The position numbers and the translations under genes are program-made. From contig CAMFLN010000107.1 of the NCBI GenBank assembly GCA_945957305.1, positions 1 through 8,018 of the forward strand: a stretch of DNA of 8,018 bases, in the 5' to 3' direction. The DNA comes from an uncultured Planctomycetaceae bacterium (lineage in GTDB: Bacteria > Planctomycetota > Planctomycetia > Pirellulales > JACPPG01). Each line of letters begins with the position of its first letter. The stretch's first letter is position 1. The notes below the pieces were generated by a model that was not told where the DNA came from, ran no database searches, and saw only the letters and a list, made by a program, of their open reading frames with translations. Of this stretch, positions 1 through 5,618 are shown one piece after another.

Positions 1-329
1 TCGAAGTGCTTGGTGCCTTGTCGCCGCTGTACGTCTTCGTCAGCAACTTTCAAGTGACGCCATGGGTGGCCGTGGCGCGGGAATCGATCAGCTTCAACCC
101 CTGTCGCCTGGAGGTGGCTGAAGTTTTGGAATTACCGCTCGCCTATATCATGGACGCGACGAACCATGGCATTCATCAGTACCAGCGCGGCGAATTAAAG
201 TTCAGTGCGCGGCACGTGTCCTGGGAAAACCACCGGGTTTGGGGGGCGACCAGCATCATGCTGGCCGAATTTATCGCTGCGGTAACCGACGCGATGGCCC
301 CGGAATCGGTGGCACGCCTGCAACCGTAA
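1..329 (+). CDS. C-terminal part of a Nudix hydrolase, CoA pyrophosphatase (NudL-like) family; 5' truncated
   Basis: The reading frame is open from base 3 and ends in TAA at 327-329, so about 108 codons of the 3' end are present. The residues GALSPLYVFVSNFQVTP, then EVAEVLELPLAYIMD, then HRVWGATSIMLAEF match the order of C-terminal motifs in NudL/YeaB-type Nudix proteins: the serine-rich strand, the EV-E-PL segment and the VWG-T helix. Family members hydrolyse coenzyme A and related dinucleotides to phosphopantetheine and 3',5'-ADP in the cytoplasm. The Nudix box and the CoA-specific signature lie upstream of the window, so catalytic competence cannot be judged. A GTG at 6-8 is in frame, but the family is about twice this length, so it is not the start. 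The next gene begins 168 bases downstream on the same strand. Confidence 0.8.
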   Translation, partial: EVLGALSPLYVFVSNFQVTPWVAVARESISFNPCRLEVAEVLELPLAYIMDATNHGIHQYQRGELKFSARHVSWENHRVWGATSIMLAEFIAAVTDAMAPESVARLQP

Positions 330-357
330 ATGCGGCAGCTCGCAGCGGCCGGGCTGT

Positions 358-376
358 GCCGAGGCATGGCCTCGGC
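358..376 (+). terminator. Perfect 8-bp hairpin after the Nudix gene
   Basis: The arms GCCGAGGC (358-365) and GCCTCGGC (369-376) pair perfectly around a 3-base ATG loop, starting 29 bases after the Nudix stop codon. Position and GC-rich stem suit a transcript end. No run of T follows, so it is not a textbook Rho-independent terminator; it could instead protect the 3' end of the mRNA. Confidence 0.4.
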
Positions 377-398
377 GAACCCCAGGGGATACATTTCT

Positions 399-437
399 AC
401 GGTCGTACTTGGCTAGGACGTCATTTTCGACGGTCGT
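399..437 (+). repeat. Direct repeat ACGGTCGT, two copies upstream of the HAD gene
   Basis: ACGGTCGT occurs at 399-406 and again at 430-437. The starts are 31 bases apart, close to three helical turns, in the 168-base gap before the HAD phosphatase gene. Such spacing would suit a protein binding one DNA face. An 8-mer pair can also occur by chance; no clear -35/-10 pair was found beside it. Confidence 0.25.
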
Positions 438-497
438 GATGCCAAGAAGTCACCCTGCTTTTCCGCTCGTTATCTGAATTTGCCATTCAACGTGCCC

Positions 498-1187
498 ATG
501 AATTCGCTTGCTTCTCCCCGCGCCGTTGTCTTCGACCTCGACGGCTTGATGTTTAATACCGAAGAGTTGTACCAGGACGTGGGGGCGGAATTGCTGCGGC
601 GGCGCGGTTGCGAATTCAAGCCTGACCTGCTCGACGCCATGATGGGCCGGCCGAATCAAGTGGCGCTGCAAATCATGATCGACTGGCATGGCCTGCCGGC
701 CACGGTCGACCAATTGACGCGCGAGACCGACGAGATCTTTCCGGCGATTCTGGACACACGCCTGGAAACGATGCCTGGCCTGTTGGAATTGCTTGCGGCG
801 CTGGAAAGCCATGGTTACCCGAAGGCGATCGCCACGAGCAGCCGGCGATCGTTTGTGGAAGACGTGCTAGCACGCTTTTCGCTTGTCCCGCGATTTCAGT
901 TCCTGCTGACGAGCGAAAGTGTCAGTCAGGGAAAACCGCACCCGGAAATCTACCAAAAAGCGGCGGCAGGCTTTGGCCTGGCGCCGGGCGAGATCTTTGT
1001 TTTGGAAGATAGCGCCAACGGTTGCCGAGCCGCTGTTGCCGCGGGCGCACGTGTCGTGGCGGTGCCCGGCGGTCACAGTCTGAACCACGACTTCGGCGGG
1101 GCCGAGTTTATTGCGGAAAGTCTTCGCGACCCGCGAATCTACGAACTCCTGGGGCTCGCCGAGACGTCGGGGCGCCGCTCGTCTTGA
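498..1187 (+). CDS. HAD-superfamily phosphatase, beta-phosphoglucomutase/phosphoglycolate-phosphatase-like (subfamily IA)
   Basis: This 229-residue protein has all four HAD motifs. Motif I is VFDLDGLMFNTE, with nucleophile Asp13 and acid/base Asp15. Motif II is ATSS (112-115). Motif III is Lys146 in GKPHPE. Motif IV is VLEDS with Glu170-Asp171. The segment of about 20-85 is a helical type C1 cap. The length matches the family (about 215-230). Members remove phosphate from, or move it within, small sugar phosphates through an aspartyl-phosphate intermediate in the cytoplasm; the substrate cannot be read from sequence. The start is placed at ATG 498 because it begins just before the first core strand; an in-frame TTG at 480 would add six residues, and neither has a clear Shine-Dalgarno. 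The stop codon lies inside the -35 box of the next promoter. A role in sugar-phosphate metabolism is suggested by the cytidylyltransferase-like gene downstream. Confidence 0.88.
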   Translation: MNSLASPRAVVFDLDGLMFNTEELYQDVGAELLRRRGCEFKPDLLDAMMGRPNQVALQIMIDWHGLPATVDQLTRETDEIFPAILDTRLETMPGLLELLAALESHGYPKAIATSSRRSFVEDVLARFSLVPRFQFLLTSESVSQGKPHPEIYQKAAAGFGLAPGEIFVLEDSANGCRAAVAAGARVVAVPGGHSLNHDFGGAEFIAESLRDPRIYELLGLAETSGRRSS

Positions 1188-1213
1188 CGCTAGCTGTCGA
1201 GCATTGCTAGACT
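1184..1213 (+). promoter_or_regulatory. Sigma70-type promoter candidate, TTGACG-18-TAGACT with extended -10
   Basis: The -35 box TTGACG (1184-1189) matches the consensus at five of six positions. After an 18-base spacer the -10 box TAGACT (1208-1213) matches four of six and is preceded by TG plus one base, an extended -10. Transcription would start near 1220, giving a leader of about 190 bases before the cytidylyltransferase-like gene. The -35 overlaps the TGA stop of the preceding HAD gene (1185-1187), which suggests the two genes can be transcribed separately. Confidence 0.55.
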
Positions 1214-1398
1214 CCGCCGCCCAAGCAGGGGATAGAGCCATTTCGGCCCGGCGAGACCAGCGTCATGGCCACGCGATCGACGCGGAGGTCGATGGAGCAC
1301 GGTACCGCTGCGGCTCACGCTGACGTTGTCTTTGTGCCGATAGTGCCTGCACGGTGCCGCCGGGCAGAGATGACGCATTGCTGCCGGACCAACACGCT

Positions 1399-1403
1399 AG
1401 GAG
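1399..1403 (+). promoter_or_regulatory. Shine-Dalgarno AGGAG that fixes the start at 1410
   Basis: AGGAG ends six bases before ATG 1410. An in-frame TTG lies immediately before that ATG at 1407, and would sit only three bases from the motif. The spacing therefore favours 1410. Confidence 0.65.
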
Positions 1404-1409
1404 AACTTG

Positions 1410-2159
1410 ATGTCAAGGACGATGGCGGTCATACAGCCGCGCTTGGTGACGGGCGGAGTTAAATCTCATCACACGCGCAAGCTCGGCGGACAATCGCTGC
1501 TGGAGCGCGTCGTCCGGCGCGTTACCGATTGTGAGCGGTTAGAGCGCGTGGCGGTTGTCATCAGCAACCGGCCGGAAGACGAAGCTGTCTTTGACCTCGT
1601 GCCGCGTGACGTGGCCGTTTACGTCAGCGACCGCCGTGACCCGCTGGCCAGGGTCTGCGATGCCATCGAGCATTTTCGTCCCACGGCCGTGATCAGCGTC
1701 CCGGCAGATCAACCATGCATCGATCCTGTGTTCGTGGATCGATTGATCAACACGGCGAGCGAGAACCCGACTTGTGATTACATCAGCTACAGCTCGCGGG
1801 ACGGTCAACCGGCTATCTTGTCGCCGCTGGGGGTCTTCGCCGAATGGTGCCGCGCGAGCGCGCTGGTGACGGCCAACCGGGATGCCAAGCTGCCCGAGGA
1901 GCGGCAAGAGGTGACACGCTACTTATACTCGCATCCTGATCAATTTCGCTTGCGTCTGATCCCGGTGCCGGCCGAACTCGATCGCGACGATCTGCGGCTG
2001 ACCGTGACTCACGAAGAGGATTGGGACCATCTGCACACGATCTACGACGCGCTGGGACCCGAGGGGTTCGAGTGGCGGCAAATCGCGGATTTGCTGCACC
2101 GGCACCCGGCGGTCCGCGAGCGCATGGCGCATTTGAATCGCGAATTCGCGACGCGCTAA
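1410..2159 (+). CDS. Cytidylyltransferase-like protein of the SpsF/NeuA/KdsB nucleotidyltransferase group, with altered substrate-binding signature
   Basis: The 249-residue product has the Rossmann-like sugar-nucleotidyltransferase layout. The N-terminal strand is AVIQPRLVTGG, followed by GGQSLLERVVRRV (26-38), which corresponds to the G-plLe-v--R helix. The metal-binding segment is VPADQPCIDP, with Asp100. The C-terminal signatures are ERQEVTRYLY (164-173) and LRLTVTHEEDW (195-205), very like SpsF and NeuA relatives. Such enzymes join CTP to an acidic or modified sugar to give a CMP-sugar for cell-surface polymers or glycans. The usual loop of about S-S/T-R-L-P-x-K after IQAR is not present; the region reads GGVKSHHTRK, so only a basic character and one Lys remain. 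Either the triphosphate-binding loop has diverged or the protein no longer has this activity. It is preceded by a promoter and a long leader, and followed by a divergent HAD protein on the same strand. Confidence 0.75.
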   Translation: MSRTMAVIQPRLVTGGVKSHHTRKLGGQSLLERVVRRVTDCERLERVAVVISNRPEDEAVFDLVPRDVAVYVSDRRDPLARVCDAIEHFRPTAVISVPADQPCIDPVFVDRLINTASENPTCDYISYSSRDGQPAILSPLGVFAEWCRASALVTANRDAKLPEERQEVTRYLYSHPDQFRLRLIPVPAELDRDDLRLTVTHEEDWDHLHTIYDALGPEGFEWRQIADLLHRHPAVRERMAHLNREFATR

Positions 2160-2175
2160 GGGCTTGTTCGTGCGA

Positions 2176-2205
2176 GCGTCAGCGGCGCGCCCGCAGGGGT
2201 GACGC
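2176..2205 (+). terminator. GC-rich stem-loop 17 bases after the cytidylyltransferase-like gene
   Basis: GCGTCA (2176-2181) pairs with TGACGC (2200-2205). Inside it GCGG (2182-2185) pairs with CCGC (2191-2194) around a 5-base loop, leaving a five-base bulge on the 3' side. The position fits a terminator or 3'-end structure. No T-run follows, and 108 bases separate it from the next start codon. It could also be one copy of a dispersed intergenic repeat. Confidence 0.35.
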
Positions 2206-2300
2206 GTCGCTAAATCGGTTCGGTCAGGCGGCCGAGAGAGGAACGTATATCGGATCCGGCGACAGGGGCTTGCCAGCGCTTGTCGGCGCACCACGCATGG

Positions 2301-2306
2301 AAAGGA
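2301..2306 (+). promoter_or_regulatory. Shine-Dalgarno AAAGGA that supports the start at 2314
   Basis: AAAGGA ends seven bases before ATG 2314. An alternative in-frame ATG at 2392 lacks a comparable motif, so the longer form, with a roughly 50-residue N-terminal extension before the HAD core, is preferred. Confidence 0.55.
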
Positions 2307-2313
2307 TTCCACG

Positions 2314-3153
2314 ATGGGCGCACAAATCGACCTGTTTTCCACGACAGCGACCGATCGCGGCTTACCGCCAGCGCAAGGCGGGCTTTGGGGAATGAACTCC
2401 GCAATCACGTTGCAGGCGCGGCCCGAAAGCACTTGCACGGTTGCCAATCCTCGCGCGACCCGCGTCAAGGCGCTCCTGTGCGACGTCGAAGACGTTTTGT
2501 ACGACGCCGCGGCCTGGAACCGTTGGCTGGCGCAAATCTTCGCTCGACTTTCTCAACGCAGCGCCGAAGCTGAATTCAATCAGTTGTGGCACGACGAGTA
2601 TTTACCGCTGATTTATCGGGGCCAGCAAGAATTTCACATTGCCCTGGCGGCTTGTCTCTCGGCCGTGGGGCTGACCTCGGGTCAAATCGAAGAAATCGTC
2701 GCGGCCAGCCGCGCCCAACGCCGCCAGGAAGAAAACCGTTGGCGTCCTTTTCCCGGCGTCCGAGCTACGCTAGGCCAGCTCCAGGCCGAAGGGATCATCC
2801 GCTGCGTGATTGCCAATTCAGAACGCAGCGCACAAACACTTGCCGCGGATCTGTCACGGGCAGGTTTGGGCGGAGTGTTCGACCACATTCTCACGTCGGC
2901 CGATTGGCATCTCTGTCTGCGCGACGTCCAATTATTCGAACATGCCCTGGCCACCGTGGGTTGCGCCCCGTCCGAAGCCCTGTTTGTCGGGCATTGCGGC
3001 TGCGATTTGCTGACAGCACGATCGGCCGGCGTGGCGGCGGTCGGTTTTAATACGCGTGTCGCGGTGCGAGGCGTCAGCTGCCTCGAACGTTTCGAGGAGC
3101 TGCTTGACGTGGCTCGACCGCAGCAATCCGCGCCTCTCGCACGATCCGCGTAG
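2314..3153 (+). CDS. Divergent HAD-fold protein with substituted catalytic motifs, possible pseudoenzyme
   Basis: The 279-residue protein follows the HAD subfamily IA plan but departs at key positions. Motif I reads CDVEDVLYD (56-64): nucleophile Asp57 is kept, the second Asp is Glu59, and the usual Gly is Asp60. Motif II is probably ANSERS (167-172), with Ser169. At motif III, CLRDVQLFEHAL (201-212) aligns with the usual RKPDxxIFExAL, and the conserved Lys is Leu202. Motif IV reads FVGHCGCDLLTARSAGV, where the usual Asp after Gly is His227 and only Asp231 of the acid pair remains. A cap of mainly helices lies between about 65 and 145. The first 50 residues look non-conserved and low in structure. 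With the general acid/base, the Lys and one motif IV acid changed, ordinary phosphatase turnover is doubtful; sugar-phosphate binding or a scaffold role is possible. It follows the cytidylyltransferase-like gene by 154 bases on the same strand, so the two may be functionally linked. Confidence 0.72.
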   Translation: MGAQIDLFSTTATDRGLPPAQGGLWGMNSAITLQARPESTCTVANPRATRVKALLCDVEDVLYDAAAWNRWLAQIFARLSQRSAEAEFNQLWHDEYLPLIYRGQQEFHIALAACLSAVGLTSGQIEEIVAASRAQRRQEENRWRPFPGVRATLGQLQAEGIIRCVIANSERSAQTLAADLSRAGLGGVFDHILTSADWHLCLRDVQLFEHALATVGCAPSEALFVGHCGCDLLTARSAGVAAVGFNTRVAVRGVSCLERFEELLDVARPQQSAPLARSA

Positions 3154-3196
3154 TGCTGGCACGCAGTGCGACGAGCGCTCGATTCTAACGCGGAAG

Positions 3197-3218
3197 GCAG
3201 AAAACCGTGGTTTTCTGC
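3197..3218 (+). terminator. Perfect inverted repeat GCAGAAAACC/GGTTTTCTGC after the divergent HAD gene
   Basis: The arms 3197-3206 and 3209-3218 are exact reverse complements with two bases between them; as RNA it would fold with a four-base CGTG loop and nine pairs. It begins 43 bases after the stop at 3153. The stem is unusually A/T-rich for this window, and T-rich sequence lies in the 3' arm, not after it. It may be a terminator-like structure, or a palindromic protein-binding site. Confidence 0.4.
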
Positions 3219-3266
3219 GCCATTCACCGTGCTTTCGCGGGGGCTAACAGCTTGCCGCAACTCATA

Positions 3267-3295
3267 TTGACCCGTTTCTTGCGTCCGCGTAATCT
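3267..3295 (+). promoter_or_regulatory. Weak promoter candidate TTGACC-17-TAATCT
   Basis: TTGACC (3267-3272) matches the -35 consensus at five of six positions and is followed after 17 bases by TAATCT (3290-3295), which keeps the first T, the A and the last T of the -10 consensus. It would transcribe the small membrane protein gene with a leader of about 155 bases. No better pair is visible nearer to that gene. Confidence 0.3.
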
Positions 3296-3457
3296 CCGGC
3301 CCTCTTTGTCGCCGATAAATTCAAGTGGACCGTTCGGTTCGTTACGGCGAATCGTTGTGAAAATTCGATCAGTCCTCGACGGCCGCCCGCACGGCTTAGC
3401 TGCTCGAAGGTTCACGGCGAAAAGGATTTGCAGCTTGACCAGGGAAGGGTTCTAGAC

Positions 3458-3682
3458 ATGCTCGCGCCTTCGAGCGACCCAGAGAATCGTGCCTCGTTTG
3501 CTCTCGACCATGAAGCCTCGGTGCGCTTGTTTCGCACCGTGGGCCCCAGCGGTGGCTATCGTACGAAAAACGACGTCGAGCCCGTGCTGCCGCTTCCCCG
3601 TTGGGCATCTTGGGTCATGCTGGTGTGGATGGTCGGGGCCGTGGGGGCGTATTCCGTGATTCTCGCCCGCTGGTGGGAATAA
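3458..3682 (+). CDS. Small protein with one C-terminal transmembrane helix, function unknown
   Basis: The product is 74 residues. Residues 1-47 are polar and probably cytoplasmic; residues 50-69, within WASWVMLVWMVGAVGAYSVI, form one hydrophobic helix flanked by Arg48 and Arg71, ending in RWWE. This resembles a tail-anchored small membrane protein. I do not recognise the family. ATG 3458 is preceded by a purine-rich GGGAAGGG about eight bases upstream, which supports it over an in-frame TTG at 3428. The gene stands alone, 304 bases after the HAD-like gene and converging on the DUF1501 gene. An overlapping frame on the opposite strand (3452-3709) is less plausible because it has no hydrophobic or other recognisable pattern. 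Confidence 0.5.
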   Translation: MLAPSSDPENRASFALDHEASVRLFRTVGPSGGYRTKNDVEPVLPLPRWASWVMLVWMVGAVGAYSVILARWWE

Positions 3683-3836
3683 GCCCCTCAGTGGCGGCTT
3701 CACAGCCAAAGTCGCGGCGCCACGGCTGACACGTCCGGCCGTGCGACGATCAGCGAAATACTGCTCGGCAAGCTAGCAGCGGCAGCCCTTTGTCTCGGCG
3801 ATGCGCGATTTGTGTGCACGAGCGCTGGCTGGCGCG

Positions 3837-5459
3837 CTACAACAGCGCTTGGATCGGCCGTCCCCGGTAAATCTGGTACGGGCGTCCGGAAGTGTCGAAG
3901 AACTCTCGCTCGGGCCCGATGCCCAATTGGTGGAAGATCGTGGCGGCGAGGTCGGCGGGCGTGTAAGCCTCGGTGATTGGCACGCCCCCTTGGCGGTCGC
4001 TCGCGCCGATGACTTGCCCCGCTTGAATTCCGCCCCCAGCGAAAAAGCACGTAAACACGTCGCCCCAATGATGTCGCCCGGGCGTGAAGACCTCGCCCGA
4101 GGCGTTCTTGCCCCCCACGGCGATCGGGGTCACGCGCGGTGTGCGGCCCATCTCGCCGCACATCACGATCAGTGTTTCCTCAAGCAGTCCTCGTTCTGCG
4201 AGATCGTCGAGGAACCCGCTCAGGCAATGGTCGAGCGAAGGGAGCAGCTTTCCCTTCAGGTCGCGAAACGCGTTCTGATGCGTGTCCCAGCCGCGCAGAT
4301 TCACTTGCACCATGCGCACGCCGGCCTCGACCAGGCGCCGGGCGACCAGGAACGCTTGTCCCCACTCTTCGCGACCATAGAGATCGCGGACGCGGTCCGG
4401 CTCGGCCGTCAAATCGAACGGATTCTGCTCGCCGCGGCGGGCGGTGAGAACAAGCCGTCGTGCTTGCTCGCGCTGGGCGTCGTAGGCATAGGCGGCGTCA
4501 TCAGAAGGCATCTCGTCGACGCCGCGCCGCAGCCGCTCCAGTTGTCGTAGCAGTTCAAAACGATTCGACAACTGCGGAATTGAGACGCCGCTTTCGCTGC
4601 CAAAATCGGGCAGGTGGAAATCCGGGTTGCGGCAGCTGCTGTTGTCCCACCACGCCTTGGGGCCGGGGCCGGGCGCACGCGCAGGATCGTTCGGGTCGTC
4701 GTGGCTAAAGCAGTTCGGGCACGATCCAGCCGGATCTTTGGCGCGGCAGGGGGGCGCGAGGTCGACACCCCAGCGGGCGTACCGCGGGCCGAGCAAGCCC
4801 GGTTCGCGCCCCGGGTAGCTCATGTTATTTGCGCGCGGGATTTCAATCACTGCAGGCAGTCCCACACTCGGCTGAGTCGGTGCTGCGTAAGCGATCATCG
4901 AACCGATCGAGGGCCATGCCATCCGCCCGGGACGCGGCGCCGAGATCGTGGCGTTCGTATCGCCCGCGGGCATTTCGGTGGAGCCGGTGTGCAACAGGTA
5001 GTGGCAACTACTGTGTTCGTTGCGAAACTGCCGGTCCGCTGGATGATGCATCGAGCGCACCAGCGAAAAACAACTGGCGCGTGCGGCGAGCTTGGGCAAG
5101 TGTTCGCAAAAACTCACGCCCGGCAGACTGGTTTGAATCGTGCCATACTCGCCGCGGATGCCCTCGGGGGCCTCGGGCTTGGGATCGAAGGTTTCGTGTT
5201 GCGAAGGGCCGCCCGATTGAAAGATGAACACCACGGACTTGGCCTTGCCGTGAGTTGGCGCGCTCGTCGCCGCCTGCGATTCGAGGCGCAGCAAATCGGC
5301 CAGGCCCATGCCAAACAAACTCATACCGCCGACTTGCAGCAATTCGCGCCGACCAATACGAGGGTGGTCGCCACGTTGGCATCCCAGGCGATGCATGTCG
5401 TCGTCTCGCGCCAGTTCGGGTGGTGGGAGGTTGCGCAGCAAGGGGGCGGGGACCGGCAT
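3837..5459 (-). CDS. Twin-arginine-exported DUF1501 family protein (alkaline phosphatase/sulfatase-like fold)
   Basis: The 540-residue protein carries a Tat-type signal: GRRELLQVGG (36-45) with Arg37-Arg38, followed by the hydrophobic stretch MSLFGMGLADLL. The body has family hallmarks: FQSGGPSQHETFDPKP (80-95), RSMHH (135-139), GWDTH (390-394), CGEMGRTPR (434-442) and GRHHWGD (461-467). DUF1501 proteins are numerous in planctomycetes, are predicted to be exported, and are thought to share the alkaline-phosphatase-like fold; their reaction is not established. They often sit beside large DUF1549/DUF1553 cytochrome-like genes, and no such partner is present here. Residues 231-288 hold a Pro/Cys-rich segment with Cys238, Cys247, Cys250 and Cys276 that seems additional to shorter relatives. 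The ATG at 5459 gives a long n-region and has no clear Shine-Dalgarno; ATG at 5396 (residue 22) is a real alternative. The gene diverges from the secreted-protein gene at 5619. Confidence 0.9.
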   Translation of the reverse strand: MPVPAPLLRNLPPPELARDDDMHRLGCQRGDHPRIGRRELLQVGGMSLFGMGLADLLRLESQAATSAPTHGKAKSVVFIFQSGGPSQHETFDPKPEAPEGIRGEYGTIQTSLPGVSFCEHLPKLAARASCFSLVRSMHHPADRQFRNEHSSCHYLLHTGSTEMPAGDTNATISAPRPGRMAWPSIGSMIAYAAPTQPSVGLPAVIEIPRANNMSYPGREPGLLGPRYARWGVDLAPPCRAKDPAGSCPNCFSHDDPNDPARAPGPGPKAWWDNSSCRNPDFHLPDFGSESGVSIPQLSNRFELLRQLERLRRGVDEMPSDDAAYAYDAQREQARRLVLTARRGEQNPFDLTAEPDRVRDLYGREEWGQAFLVARRLVEAGVRMVQVNLRGWDTHQNAFRDLKGKLLPSLDHCLSGFLDDLAERGLLEETLIVMCGEMGRTPRVTPIAVGGKNASGEVFTPGRHHWGDVFTCFFAGGGIQAGQVIGASDRQGGVPITEAYTPADLAATIFHQLGIGPEREFFDTSGRPYQIYRGRPIQALL

Positions 5460-5537
5460 TCTAACAGACCAGGAGATGCGATGTTGCGAGATTTTCCGCC
5501 CGCTGTAGCCACAAAATGCATCGACCCGACGAACGCA

Positions 5538-5565
5538 TTATCATGGCAACAAGACCTGCAATAAT
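5538..5565 (+). promoter_or_regulatory. Promoter candidate TTATCA-16-AATAAT for the secreted-protein gene
   Basis: TTATCA (5538-5543) matches the -35 consensus at four of six positions. AATAAT (5560-5565) matches the -10 consensus at five of six, with a 16-base spacer. It would give a leader of about 47 bases before ATG 5619. The A/T-rich -10 stands out in this GC-rich intergenic region. Confidence 0.4.
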
Positions 5566-5580
5566 CACGGGAAGCAGGTC
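5553..5580 (+). repeat. Inverted repeat GACCTGC/GCAGGTC enclosing the -10 box
   Basis: GACCTGC (5553-5559) and GCAGGTC (5574-5580) are exact reverse complements separated by 14 bases, and the putative -10 AATAAT lies directly after the left arm. The half-site centres are 21 bases apart, two helical turns, which fits a dimeric repressor bound over the start of transcription. Part of it could alternatively fold in the mRNA leader only if transcription began earlier than inferred. Confidence 0.4.
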
Positions 5581-5618
5581 AGATTTCGATCGTTCCGGCT
5601 CCGGGCGAGGTTGACGAA

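Larger units (their letters stand above)
3154..3457 (+). other. 304-base gap between the divergent HAD gene and the small membrane protein gene
   Basis: No convincing gene is seen here. Short open frames exist on both strands, but none has a good ribosome site or recognisable product. The gap holds a perfect hairpin at 3197-3218 and a weak promoter candidate at 3267-3295; the remainder shows no structure I can support. Confidence 0.6.

Noticed and set aside
1265..1462. 65-codon + frame starting in the leader and overlapping the cytidylyltransferase-like start
   Set aside because: It has no recognisable product and no good Shine-Dalgarno, and it overlaps the better supported ATG at 1410 in another frame.
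1923..2468. 181-codon frame on the - strand across the cytidylyltransferase-like gene end
   Set aside because: It overlaps a gene with clear family motifs on + and shows no motif of its own; it runs over two real genes and the gap between them.
2682..3260. 192-codon frame on the - strand opposite the divergent HAD gene
   Set aside because: Its Ser/Arg-rich product has no recognisable pattern, and the + strand reading has HAD motifs and a good ribosome site.
3721..3743. Inverted repeat CACGGC/GCCGTG between the small membrane protein gene and the DUF1501 gene
   Set aside because: Only six pairs with an 11-base loop and no T-run; this is expected by chance in GC-rich DNA.
3801..5564. Long open frames on the + strand (3801-4550 and 4614-5564) opposite the DUF1501 gene
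   Set aside because: They have no recognisable domains and are Arg/Ala/Gly-rich, as expected for the complement of a GC-rich gene. The minus-strand protein has many conserved family motifs across the same span.
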